A stretch of 64,000 nucleotides of DNA from Rhizobium sp. J15 (lineage in GTDB: Bacteria; Pseudomonadota; Alphaproteobacteria; Rhizobiales; Rhizobiaceae): positions 91,406 to 155,405 of the forward strand of contig NZ_NWSX01000012.1 of NCBI RefSeq assembly GCF_002531825.1, read 5' to 3'. Position 1 is the first letter of the stretch; each line of letters begins with the position of its first letter. A program made the position numbers and the translations under genes. The notes beneath the pieces were generated by a model. That model saw only the letters and a list, made by a program, of their open reading frames with translations. It was not told the DNA's origin and made no database searches. Below, in pieces: positions 38,219-49,558 of the stretch.

Positions 38219-38334
38219 CCCCCTCATCCGCCCTACGGGCACCTTCTCCCCGCTGGGGAGAAGAGGGGATCGAGACGTTGCGGCACATCCCCTTCGCCCC
38301 AGCGGGGAGAAGGTGCCGGCAGGCGGATGAGGGG
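38219..38334. repeat. RIME-like large palindromic repeat upstream of smc
   Basis: A 116-base element with long inverted arms. Outer arms are CCCCTCATCCGCC and GGCGGATGAGGGG. Inner arms are GGCACCTTCTCCCCGC and GCGGGGAGAAGGTGCC. Each arm also holds its own small palindrome (TTCTCCCC / GGGGAGAA). The sequence style fits the Rhizobium-specific intergenic mosaic elements (RIME). It lies between the dsbA terminator and smc, so the smc promoter must lie inside or beside it. Confidence 0.85.
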
Positions 38335-38358
38335 GCTTCCTGCCGTGGATATTTCTGC

Positions 38359-41300
38359 ATGAAGTTCAACAAGCTGCGCCTGGTCGGCTTCAAATCCTTC
38401 GTCGAGCCGACGGAATTCATCATCGAGCGCGGGCTGACCGGCGTCGTCGGTCCGAACGGCTGCGGCAAGTCCAACCTTGTCGAGGCGCTGCGCTGGGTGA
38501 TGGGCGAGAATTCCTACAAGAACATGCGCGCCTCCGGCATGGACGACGTGATCTTTTCCGGTTCGGGCAACCGTCCGGCGCGCAACACCGCTGAAGTCGC
38601 GCTGTATCTCGACAATGCCGAGCGCACCGCGCCTGCCGCCTTCAACGATGCCGACGAGATCCAGGTCACCCGCCGCATCGAGCGCGAGCAGGGCTCGCTC
38701 TATCGCATCAACGGCAAGGAAAGCCGCGCCAAGGACGTGCAGTTGCTCTTTGCCGACGCCTCCACCGGCGCCCGGTCGCCCTCGATGGTCGGGCAGGGCC
38801 GCATCGGCGAGCTGATCCAGGCAAAGCCGCAGGCCCGCCGCCAGCTGCTCGAAGAGGCGGCAGGCATTTCGGGCCTGCATTCGCGCCGCCATGAGGCCGA
38901 GCTGCGCCTGCGCGCCGCCGAAAGCAATCTCGAGCGTCTCGACGACGTCACTTCGCAGCTGGAAAGCCAGATCGAGAGCCTGAAGCGCCAGGCCCGCCAG
39001 GCGAACCGCTTCAAGACGCTGTCTGCCGATATTCGCGCTCGCGAGGCGATGCTTCTGCATATCCGCTGGGTGCAGGCCAAGGAGGCCGAGGCCGAGGCCG
39101 ACAGCGCCCTGAACCAGGCGACATCAGTCGTCGCCGAAAAGGCGCAGGTCCAGATGGAAGCGGCGAAGCACCAGGGCATCGCCAGCCTCAAGCTGCCGGA
39201 ACTGCGTGAGGGGGAAGCCCGCGCCGCCGCCGCGTTGCAGCGACTGCAGATCGCCAGAAGCCAGCTGGAGGAAGATGCCGGCCGCATCCTGCGCCGCCGC
39301 GACGAACTCACGCGCCGGCTCGCCCAGCTTGCGGAGGATATTCGCCGCGAGGAGCGGCTGGTGGCCGACAATGCCGTCATCCTCGCCAAGCTTGATGCCG
39401 AAGAGGCGGAGATCTTGGAGGTCCTCGCCGATTCCGGCCGCTATGCCGAGGAAACCCGTGAGGCTTTCGAAGGGGCGGCCGCAAAGCTGGCCGACAGCGA
39501 GCGCATCTTCACCGTTCTGACGGCCGAACGTGCCGAAGCGGCCGCCGGCCGTAATCAGCTCGAGCGCGCCATCCGCGATCTCGCCGATCGCCGGATGCGC
39601 CTCGAACGCCACATGAACGAGGCGAACCAGGAACTGTCGGCCATCGGCGAGAAGATTGCCGGCCTGCCCGATCCCGAGGAGAAGCGCGCGATGGTCGAGG
39701 CCGGCGAAATCGCCGTTGCCGACGCCGAGGCCGCGGTCCAGGCGGTCGAACAGGCGCTTGCCGCTGCCCGCCAGACGGAGGCACTGTCGCGCGCGCCGGT
39801 CGAGCAGGCCCGTTCGGCGCTGAATGCGCTGGAGACCGAGGCCCGCACTATTTCCCGCATGCTGGCCGCCGGGGCGGCGGCGGGCAGATTTCCCCCAGTT
39901 GCCGAAGAGCTGAAGGTCGATCGCGGCTTCGAAACCGCGCTGGGTGCGGCCCTCGGCGACGATCTCGAATCGCCGCTTGATGCCGAGGCGCCGGCCCATT
40001 GGTCCGAAAACGGCGATGGCGCCGCCGATCCGGCGCTTCCGTCAGGCGTTACGCCGCTGCTCGACCACGTTCGTGCGCCGTCCGCGCTGACCCGCCGTCT
40101 GCGCCAGATCGGCCTCGTCGCGGAGGCTGATGCAGGGTCCCTGATGGCGACGCTGAAGCCCGGCCAGCGGCTGGTGACGAAAGAGGGCGCCGTTTACCGC
40201 TGGGATGGCCATGTCACGGGTGCCGATGCCCCGAGCGCTGCTGCCCTTCGCCTCGCCCAGAAAAACCGCCTGGCGGAACTTGAGGGCGAGGCGGCGCTTG
40301 CCCGCGACGTGCTTGTGGAAGCTGAGGAGCGGCAGGTTGCCGCCGCCGAGGCGATCCGCGGGGAGGAGCGGAGGCTCGCCGAGTCGCGCGATATGAGCCG
40401 TCTGTCGGCGCGTCATCTCGGCGAAGCGCGTGAAGCGCTCGCGGCTGCCGAGCGCGCCTCTGGCGACCTGATCCGCCGCCGTGACGTTGTCAGCGAGGCC
40501 GCCAGCCAGCTTGGCGCGCAGCTCGAAGAGATCGCCGTCCAGGAGGAGAATGCCCGCATCGAGCTGGAGGATGCGCCCGATCTGACCGAGATCGATGAGC
40601 GGCTGCGTTTCCAGCAGGCCGAAGTTGCGACGGATCGCGGCGCGCTCGCCGAAAGCCGCGCCCGCCACGAAAGTCTCGCCAGGGAAAATGAGGCCCGCCA
40701 GCGCCGCATCGTCGCGATCGGCCAGGAGCGCGAGACCTGGCGCCAGCGCGCGGCAAGCGGAGAAGATCATGTCGCCACCTTGCGCGAGCGCGAGGAAGAG
40801 GCGCGCGAAGAGGCTGCCGACCTCGAAATGGCGCCGGATGAATTCGATGACAAACGCCGCGCCCTGCTCAGCGAATTGCAGAAGGCGGAAGAAGCGCGCC
40901 GAAACGCCGGCGATCTCCTGGCCGAGGCCGAACGCATCCAGCGCGAAGCCGACCACAAGGCGGCGACGGCGCTTTCCGAGCTTGCCGAATGCCGCGAACG
41001 GCGCGGCCGCGCCGAGGAGCGCCTCGTCTCTGCCCGCGAGAAGCGGCAGGAAAGCGAAAGCCGCATCCGCGAAGTCCTCAACGTGCCCCCGCACGAGGCG
41101 CTGCGTCTGACCGGGCGTCCGGCCATGCAGGCTCTCCCCGACCCGCGTGAAGTCGAGCGCGAGCTCGAACGCCTGAGGATGGAGCGCGAGCGCCTCGGCG
41201 CCGTCAACCTGCGCGCCGACGAGGAACAGAAGGAACTGAGCGAGAAGCTCGAAACGCTGGTCAAGGAACGCGACGATGTCATCGATGCGATCCGCAAGCT

Positions 41301-41820
41301 GCGTGGCGCCATCCAGAGCCTCAACCGCGAGGGCCGCGAGCGCCTGATCGCCGCCTTCGACATCGTCAATGCCCAGTTCCAGCGGCTGTTCACCCATCTT
41401 TTTGGTGGCGGCACGGCCGAGCTGCAACTGATCGAATCGGACGATCCGCTCGAGGCCGGTCTCGAAATCCTGGCCCGCCCGCCCGGCAAGAAGCCGCAGA
41501 CCATGACGCTGCTCTCCGGCGGCGAGCAGGCGCTGACGGCAATGGCGCTGATCTTCGCGGTCTTTCTCACCAATCCGGCGCCGATCTGCGTGCTCGACGA
41601 GGTGGATGCGCCGCTCGACGACCACAATGTGGAGCGCTACTGCAATCTGATGGACGAAATGGCCGCTTCCACCGAAACGCGCTTCGTCATCATCACCCAC
41701 AATCCCATCACCATGGCCCGCATGAACCGCCTCTTCGGCGTCACCATGGCCGAGCAGGGCGTTTCCCAGTTGGTCTCCGTCGACCTGCAGACGGCTGAGC
41801 GGTTGCGCGAGATCGCCTAA
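38359..41820 (+). CDS. smc: Chromosome segregation ATPase SMC
   Basis: SMC forms the ring of bacterial condensin with ScpA and ScpB. The 1153-residue protein has Walker A GPNGCGKSN (about residues 32-40), the R-loop/Q-loop region, two long coiled coils, a hinge near residues 500-640 (around GFETALGAALGDDLESPL), the ABC signature LLSGGEQALTAMAL and Walker B PICVLDEVDAPLDD. ATG 38359 (MKFNKLRLVGFKSF) is the right start; the frame extends to 38191 only by running through the palindrome. No scpAB genes are nearby. Confidence 0.97.
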   Translation: MKFNKLRLVGFKSFVEPTEFIIERGLTGVVGPNGCGKSNLVEALRWVMGENSYKNMRASGMDDVIFSGSGNRPARNTAEVALYLDNAERTAPAAFNDADEIQVTRRIEREQGSLYRINGKESRAKDVQLLFADASTGARSPSMVGQGRIGELIQAKPQARRQLLEEAAGISGLHSRRHEAELRLRAAESNLERLDDVTSQLESQIESLKRQARQANRFKTLSADIRAREAMLLHIRWVQAKEAEAEADSALNQATSVVAEKAQVQMEAAKHQGIASLKLPELREGEARAAAALQRLQIARSQLEEDAGRILRRRDELTRRLAQLAEDIRREERLVADNAVILAKLDAEEAEILEVLADSGRYAEETREAFEGAAAKLADSERIFTVLTAERAEAAAGRNQLERAIRDLADRRMRLERHMNEANQELSAIGEKIAGLPDPEEKRAMVEAGEIAVADAEAAVQAVEQALAAARQTEALSRAPVEQARSALNALETEARTISRMLAAGAAAGRFPPVAEELKVDRGFETALGAALGDDLESPLDAEAPAHWSENGDGAADPALPSGVTPLLDHVRAPSALTRRLRQIGLVAEADAGSLMATLKPGQRLVTKEGAVYRWDGHVTGADAPSAAALRLAQKNRLAELEGEAALARDVLVEAEERQVAAAEAIRGEERRLAESRDMSRLSARHLGEAREALAAAERASGDLIRRRDVVSEAASQLGAQLEEIAVQEENARIELEDAPDLTEIDERLRFQQAEVATDRGALAESRARHESLARENEARQRRIVAIGQERETWRQRAASGEDHVATLREREEEAREEAADLEMAPDEFDDKRRALLSELQKAEEARRNAGDLLAEAERIQREADHKAATALSELAECRERRGRAEERLVSAREKRQESESRIREVLNVPPHEALRLTGRPAMQALPDPREVERELERLRMERERLGAVNLRADEEQKELSEKLETLVKERDDVIDAIRKLRGAIQSLNREGRERLIAAFDIVNAQFQRLFTHLFGGGTAELQLIESDDPLEAGLEILARPPGKKPQTMTLLSGGEQALTAMALIFAVFLTNPAPICVLDEVDAPLDDHNVERYCNLMDEMAASTETRFVIITHNPITMARMNRLFGVTMAEQGVSQLVSVDLQTAERLREIA

Positions 41821-42185
41821 AGCAACCTCAACAGAAGCGTAACGTGGTTCTTTGCGTCCGGAACTGGATGAAGCGCCAGAGCAATTCCAGCGCGGATACT
41901 GAGCGGGTTTGCGTCCAAAAATTGCGAAAAATCAAAAGACTGGCATTAAACACCAAAAAAGGTCGGCTCTCGGGCGGCCTGTACCCCATTTGGGTGATGC
42001 TCTTTGCGATGACTTGCATTAGAAGTTGTTTCAACGCAACCTGATATTTTTGCTGAAAAGCAGGCAGTCAACGTTGCGCATATCGAATTCGCGAAGCGGT
42101 GTTCCGGCAGAGGGCAAAACCGGATGCCGTGGGCAATTCCCCGGAAAAAGCTTAAAGTGGTTCCCGGGAATTGCGTAAAACTAAG
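41821..42185. other. Long intergenic region with two diverged GCAATTCC repeats
   Basis: Between smc and ppdK there are 618 bases without a convincing gene. Two related elements are visible: 41879-41937 and 42131-42185. Both begin GCAATTCC and end near AATTGCG followed by A-rich sequence. In the second, GCAATTCCC (42133-42141) pairs with GGGAATTGC (42166-42174). This resembles a repeated intergenic element seen in rhizobial genomes. Confidence 0.5.
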
Positions 42186-42199
42186 GTCAGAGCGATTTT

Positions 42200-42299
42200 T
42201 AGGAACCGCTCCTGGGTTGAGGGACCCCCCGTCCGGTTTTCCTGGCCGGACGGAAACAAGGCTTTGCGGGACATGTTGCAGTCCCGCAAAGCTTTTTTT
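42200..42299 (+). ncRNA. Candidate small RNA with two hairpins and a terminator
   Basis: CCGTCCGG pairs with CCGGACGG around the loop TTTTCCTGG (about 42229-42253). It is followed by a 12-bp perfect stem, GCTTTGCGGGAC (42261-42272) with GTCCCGCAAAGC (42281-42292), and TTTTTTT. The layout of a stable hairpin then an intrinsic terminator, some 380-480 bases after the smc stop and before ppdK, fits an independent small transcript. The 5' end is a guess. It could instead be only the distal terminator of smc. Confidence 0.5.
42261..42299 (+). terminator. Strong intrinsic terminator upstream of ppdK
   Basis: A 12-bp perfect stem with an 8-base loop (ATGTTGCA), followed by seven T residues on the plus strand. 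The minus strand lacks a T-run after the stem, so it acts on plus-strand transcripts. Confidence 0.9.
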
Positions 42300-42438
42300 A
42301 TGCGCCGAAATCTTTCAATCGGTTCGATAGCCAGCAAGCATGCAGATTTATTGTGCGGCGCAACATTTTGCCGCACTTGTCGATTTTCATTTCAACACCA
42401 AGGGATTAAGCTAGCCCCGGTTTGGTGTTGGGGGGAAT

Positions 42439-45201
<2,763 letters not shown>

Positions 45202-45541
45202 GATCCCAGGCCATGCTCTGCATCAGTTCGGCGCTCTGCGCCCGCGATTCAGCCCGCCGGTCGAGATCGATGCGCTGCAGGCAGGTGGCAAAGCCATCGG
45301 TGCCGCGGCGAAACCCGTAACCGAGGCAACGCAGCTCATCCGCCGCCCGCCGCTCCTCCGGCGTCATCGTCTGGCAGGCGGAAAGTCCGGCGGCGAGCGT
45401 GGTTATGACGGTGATGAGAATCGGGACGCGCATCAGAGGTATTCCTTGCTTTTCCCTGAGGAAATGCCATTCGGGTGCGGGCGTCAAGCGAGGAGATAGG
45501 CAGAGCCGGTCTGTCCTTACTTGAGGCAAGCCCCTACCTCT

Positions 45542-45580
45542 CCTCCCTTATATCTGTGACGAGCACAGGTATAAGGGAGG
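45542..45580. repeat. ACGAG-loop hairpin repeat, copy 3
   Basis: CCTCCCTTATATCTGTG (45542-45558), loop ACGAG, CACAGGTATAAGGGAGG (45564-45580): a 17-bp stem with one T-G wobble. The inner CTGTG/CACAG and loop equal the other two copies; the outer stem bases differ but still pair. Confidence 0.85.
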
Positions 45581-45600
45581 GTGTAACGCTCTCACCAAAA

Positions 45601-45798
45601 TCACGCTGCTCCCGCCGGATCGCCGATCGGCAGGAGTGCCGGATCGAGCGGCGGGTCCTGCGGGTTCTTCGTGTCGCCGGGGTCCTGCGCTGGCGTCAGC
45701 GGCGGTTTTTCCTGGATGCGGTCGGGAATGCCGGGGGTCGGCGTCGGGCCGCGCGGTGTGTCGGTCGTCGGTGTCGGGATCGGATCTCTGTTCGGCAT
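45601..45798 (-). CDS. Proline-rich small protein
   Basis: A 65-residue protein very rich in proline, threonine and aspartate (for example PIPTPTTDTPRGPTPTPGIP). It has no signal peptide or recognisable domain. The start at 45798 is supported by a strong AAGGAGG site 5 bases upstream. It is likely disordered. Function unknown. Confidence 0.6.
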   Translation of the reverse strand: MPNRDPIPTPTTDTPRGPTPTPGIPDRIQEKPPLTPAQDPGDTKNPQDPPLDPALLPIGDPAGAA

Positions 45799-45902
45799 GA
45801 TCGCCTCCTTTCCAGAAGGGAACGGCACCGCCGGAAGATGGTTCCACTTTCACGAGCCGGCATTCCTCTGTAAGAGGGGACCTCTCAAGCATGGGGACGA
45901 GC

Positions 45903-46148
45903 ATGGCCATCCGCGATCGATTTTCGAAGAAACTCAGCTGTCCGCAATGCGGCAATGCCGGATTTGCCGAGGCCTCCGAGATCGACGACCCCAACCGCAA
46001 GCATCCGGATTTCAAGGTCGATCAGCTGCCGCGCGGCTTTGGTGTGCAGCGTCCTTCCAACCACCAGGAATCCTTCATGCTCAAATGCGAATGCGGGCGC
46101 AAGTTTCCCTTCCGCAGCCTCGCGGAAGCGGCGGCCGAGCGGCGGTAA
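45903..46148 (+). CDS. Small zinc-ribbon-like protein
   Basis: An 81-residue protein with two cysteine pairs (LSCPQCGNAG near residue 11 and LKCECGRKFPF near residue 60) that could bind one zinc ion. The first possible start is ATG 45891; ATG 45903 (MAIRDRF) has a GGGGAC site closer by and is preferred. No family is recognised. It may bind nucleic acid or protein. Confidence 0.65.
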   Translation: MAIRDRFSKKLSCPQCGNAGFAEASEIDDPNRKHPDFKVDQLPRGFGVQRPSNHQESFMLKCECGRKFPFRSLAEAAAERR

Positions 46149-46216
46149 CGCGGAAGCGCGGGTGCTGGATTTGAATCCGAACTCTCATGTGATCCAACCC
46201 AATTTTCGGGGTAACA

Positions 46217-46771
46217 ATGCTTCGCTTTTTCCTGCGCGTGATCGCCATCTTGGGACTTTCATTCAGTTCGGCCGCCGCAGCCAATACGGATGTCGTCAAG
46301 AAATTCCATGATGCCGTCCATGCGGGCGATATCACGACCGTAAGAACCATGCTTGCAGCCGAACCATCCCTGGCGACGTCGGTCGATGAATACCGATTCC
46401 AGCCTATCCACCTTCTCGACATGTATTTTGAACGGCAAATCCTGGAGCTTCTGCTAGCGACCGGAGCCGACATCAACGCCAGGAATGACGAAGGGATCAC
46501 CATTCTTCATATCGTCACCGACCCTGACGCGGTGAATGTCCTCATAGGAAAGGGGGCTGACATTGAGGCTCGCGACAATCGCGGCCGAACGCCTCTGGTC
46601 GCCCAGCTAGGTAACCAGCAGAATGGGCCTGATGTTGTCGCCGCTCTTTTGGAGAGTGGTGCAAATCCCGATGCCAAGGACGACAGCGGCATGACGGCCC
46701 TCGCTATCGCGCGGCAAACTGGCGACGAGGACCTCGTCGCCCTCATCACGGCAAGCGGGACCAGGAACTGA
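46217..46771 (+). CDS. Exported ankyrin-repeat protein
   Basis: A 184-residue secreted protein: signal peptide (MLRFFLRVIAILGLSFSSAA) followed by four to five ankyrin repeats. Repeat cores are visible in FQPIHLLDMYFERQILELLL, GADINARNDEGITILHIV, GADIEARDNRGRTPLVAQL and GANPDAKDDSGMTALAIA. Ankyrin repeats mediate protein binding; the partner is not known. It is a little richer in A and T than its neighbours. Confidence 0.85.
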   Translation: MLRFFLRVIAILGLSFSSAAAANTDVVKKFHDAVHAGDITTVRTMLAAEPSLATSVDEYRFQPIHLLDMYFERQILELLLATGADINARNDEGITILHIVTDPDAVNVLIGKGADIEARDNRGRTPLVAQLGNQQNGPDVVAALLESGANPDAKDDSGMTALAIARQTGDEDLVALITASGTRN

Positions 46772-46806
46772 TGCCGGAGGTTCCAGCGACCGCCGGGCTC
46801 TGAAGC

Positions 46807-47195
46807 TCAGATCCGCTCCAGCAGCTCGACGAAGGCATCAGCGAAGCGCATCAGATGCGCCGTCTCTTCGTCAGGCGCCTGCATGCGGATTTCCGTGCCG
46901 TTGGCGTCGAGCAGCGCCAGCACGACACGCATTTCGTGACCGTCGTCCGGGATGCGCAGCACCGCGATGCGCCGGCAATCCTCGATGAGGCCGCCGGCCG
47001 GAAGGTCGAACAGCAATTCGCCGCCGGTACGCCGGCTGCCTGGCGCACTGCCTCGCAGAAGCCGGCATCGCCGCCAGCATAACCTTCGAGCGAAAGTTCG
47101 AGCTCGACGAGCTCCATCGGCAGCATCGGTTCGGACTGGTCGATACCGCCAAGCGCAGACGCCTGCGGCCTTGCTGCTATCTCGGGTGAAATCAT
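46807..47195 (-). pseudogene. Frameshifted conserved hypothetical gene
   Basis: Two minus-strand frames look like halves of one protein. The N-terminal half starts at 47195 behind a GGAGAGAC site (MISPEIAARPQASALGG through FCEAVRQAAGVPA). The C-terminal half continues in another frame (GGELLFDLPAGGLIEDCRRI through FADAFVELLERI, stop at 46807). The switch lies near 47015-47060 and needs a single-base deletion, or a two-base insertion, relative to an intact gene. An intact product would be about 128 residues. A sequencing error is possible. Confidence 0.65.
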
Positions 47196-47413
47196 CCCGT
47201 CTCTCCTGTCCTGCAATCGGAGATGAAACCGCGGCAGAATGGCCTTTTTTTGACATATCAGCAAGGGCTTATGGAATGGCTGGCGCCTTCGTCGTGGATT
47301 CCGCCCGATATGCTTGAGACAACGGTTTCAATTTAGCCGAATCTTGCACTAAACAGGTTTATGGCGATTTGCGTGGTCCCTGGCGCGGCGCTGACGAGCA
47401 ACCGGTAAGTTTG

Positions 47414-48322
47414 ATGGCCATCCGCTTCGACCGTCCCGTTTCCAGCGCCGCGCGCGTTTCGCGGCTGCTCGGGGCATTTTCGCTGGTTCTGGCGCTGGCG
47501 GTGATGATCGCCCATCGCTTCGGCGGTCTCGCCACGCCCTATCTGGTGCTGCTTCTCATTGCCGCCGCCGGCTGCGCATTGCTCGCCGCCCTGCTTGCTG
47601 CCGTCGGCCTGCGCAGCCTCTGGATGACGGGCGCCGAAGGCGGGCTGAGCGCGCTGGCGGCGCTGATCTACGCCGCCTTTCCGCTGGCCCTCGGCGCCTC
47701 GGCCGTCGAGCGCTACATGACGCTGCCCGATATCCACGACGTTTCCACCGATCCGGTTTCCGTTCCGGACTGGCTTTCGCCGCCCAAGGCCGATCAGATC
47801 TGGCTGAAGCGTAACCCTGAGGTGACGCCGGAAGATCGTGAAAAGCAGATGGTCGCCTATCCCGAACTGACCGGCCGGCGCTACGAAGGCGCGCTCGACC
47901 GGGTGCTGGAGGCGGTGCGCAAGGTCGCGAAGCAAAGCGGCTTCACAATCACGAGGAGCAGTGGCGATACCGAGCCGGGCCGCGATCTCGAGGATAAGAC
48001 GCCCAAGCCGCAGCCGGGCGACGATGCGGTTGCCGATGCACCCGATATCGTTCCCGTGCCGACACCGCGCCCCTATGACGACGATGTCGCCAAGCTCATC
48101 CGCGGTGCCAACGGCGTGACGCTGCAGGCCACCACCCGCACGCTGATCCTCGGCCTGCGCTTCGATATCCTGATCCGCCTGCGCGAGGAGGCCGAAACCA
48201 CCTTCGTCGACATCCGCGTCGCCTCCCGCTACGGCCAGCACGACCTCGGCTTCAGCGCCGCGATTGCGGATGACTATCTGAAGGCGCTTGACGCCGAACT
48301 CCTGGGGATCGCCGGTGGGTGA
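47414..48322 (+). CDS. DUF1499 family membrane protein
   Basis: A 302-residue protein with three membrane helices in the first ~105 residues, then a DUF1499 domain. The C-terminal part has VTLQATTRTLILGLRFDILI and TFVDIRVASRYGQHDLG, typical of the family. A proline-rich stretch (KTPKPQPGDDAVADAP) interrupts the domain. The start ATG 47414 (MAIRFDRPV) is preferred to 47369. Function unknown. Confidence 0.82.
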   Translation: MAIRFDRPVSSAARVSRLLGAFSLVLALAVMIAHRFGGLATPYLVLLLIAAAGCALLAALLAAVGLRSLWMTGAEGGLSALAALIYAAFPLALGASAVERYMTLPDIHDVSTDPVSVPDWLSPPKADQIWLKRNPEVTPEDREKQMVAYPELTGRRYEGALDRVLEAVRKVAKQSGFTITRSSGDTEPGRDLEDKTPKPQPGDDAVADAPDIVPVPTPRPYDDDVAKLIRGANGVTLQATTRTLILGLRFDILIRLREEAETTFVDIRVASRYGQHDLGFSAAIADDYLKALDAELLGIAGG

Positions 48323-48345
48323 GCAACGGTGGCGCAAAGCGCCAG

Positions 48346-48368
48346 CAATCGATCCGGTGAATCGATTG
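48346..48368. repeat. CAATCGAT hairpin after the DUF1499 gene
   Basis: CAATCGAT (48346-48353), loop CCGGTGA, ATCGATTG (48361-48368): a perfect 8-bp stem 23 bases after the stop codon, between convergent genes. No T-run follows. The surrounding 180 bases hold no gene I can support. Confidence 0.55.
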
Positions 48369-48506
48369 CAGTTGCGAACGCCCTGAGCCCAAGCGAAGGG
48401 CCGGGATACGGCGCGGCAAACGCGACCGCTTTTCCGGTGCCGCCAAAGGCGGCAGCAATCACCCGATAACGATGCAGCGTTGGCAGACATTCGCTGTAGA
48501 TCAGCG

Positions 48507-49181
48507 TCAAAGGTCGTCCGCGGCGGCGATGATCTCCGCTGCATTCGGGAAGATGCAAAGGCTGTTCGGTCCGTCCAGCGCCTCGATTTGAGTCCAGGCG
48601 ATGGTGCCGTTCGCATTGACCAGGAAATGCCCGACGAGCTGGCTGGCGTGGTTGGCGAAGATCGCCATATCGGCTTCATCAAGCGCGAAGCGGTCCTTGG
48701 CGTTGAGCACCGTATTGGCTTCCATCGGCTGTAGCGGTTCCGGCAACTCCCCCGTAGGGTTGATGCGCGCCGCCTGGAACTGCGCCATCGTCGCGCTATA
48801 AGGCCATTCGGGCTGCTTGCTGCTCTCATCGGGCAGGAACTCGGCATGGGGCACGCCATAGGCCCGATGGGTGTGGCAGTCGGCATCGCATAGCAGCGTT
48901 ACTGGCGTCGGACGGTGGCGGAAATACAGGCGCGCGCGTTCCACCGGCGTGTTGATAACGGCCACGGTCTCCACCCCGGAGGCGCGCAGGATGGGCTGTA
49001 TGCCGGCAAGCTGTTCGACCTGGCGCCGGCAGAACGGGCAGTGCAGCCCGCGAAAGAAGCCGATCAGGAACGGGCGACCGCTCAACTCGGCGAAAGAGAC
49101 CGTTCCCTCGAAATTGGCTGCGGCGAGTGTGAAGGCGGGCGCGGCATCTCCAGGCTGCAGCGGGCGCTTTTGGTCTCCCAT
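48507..49181 (-). CDS. Peroxiredoxin-like (AhpC/TSA) protein
   Basis: A 224-residue thioredoxin-fold protein. The active-site region is FFRGLHCPFCRRQVEQL, a CPFC motif rather than the PxxxTxxC motif of true peroxiredoxins; it belongs to the redoxin/AhpC-TSA group of unknown reductants. The C-terminal region (LVGHFLVNANGTIAWTQIEA) is family-typical. Start 49181 follows a GAGAGGAAT site. No partner gene is adjacent. Confidence 0.8.
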   Translation of the reverse strand: MGDQKRPLQPGDAAPAFTLAAANFEGTVSFAELSGRPFLIGFFRGLHCPFCRRQVEQLAGIQPILRASGVETVAVINTPVERARLYFRHRPTPVTLLCDADCHTHRAYGVPHAEFLPDESSKQPEWPYSATMAQFQAARINPTGELPEPLQPMEANTVLNAKDRFALDEADMAIFANHASQLVGHFLVNANGTIAWTQIEALDGPNSLCIFPNAAEIIAAADDL

Positions 49182-49558
49182 GGAATAATTCCTCTCTCGT
49201 ATCGTCTCAGTTTAAACGACCGAAATTCAACTATATCACTCGTCGCAAGAACCGCCGCGCGATGTTGAGATCGCCGAGGCCAGACACGCCTCGAGGAGGA
49301 ATGACGGGGAGGGCGGCGGTGTAGTCCGCTGACTGGCGGTTCTCTGAAAGGGCTCGATGCCGTGTTACTGGCCGATTGCGGATGTGCGGCAGGCCCAACA
49401 TTCGTATGGTGCCGCGAACTCGGCCTCCCTACTATATCATCCCATCGCGCCCCATCGCACGAAGCGGAGATTGCCATCCGATTGAAGGTTTCATACCCTG
49501 CGCGAGGGCTTATTCGCGCGTTCAACTTAGGGCATGGGTTGATCGATAATTTTAGGCA
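49182..49558. other. Intergenic region before the GTG-start hypothetical gene
   Basis: About 375 bases without a supportable gene. A small hairpin (CGAGGC / GCCTCG, about 49275-49293) is present. Short frames occur here but none has a family match or a good ribosome-binding site. The sequence may contain decayed coding DNA. Confidence 0.4.

Noticed and set aside
38191..38358. N-terminal extension of smc
   Set aside because: The extra codons translate the RIME-like palindrome and its flank; the SMC family starts at MKFNKLRLVGFKSF (38359).
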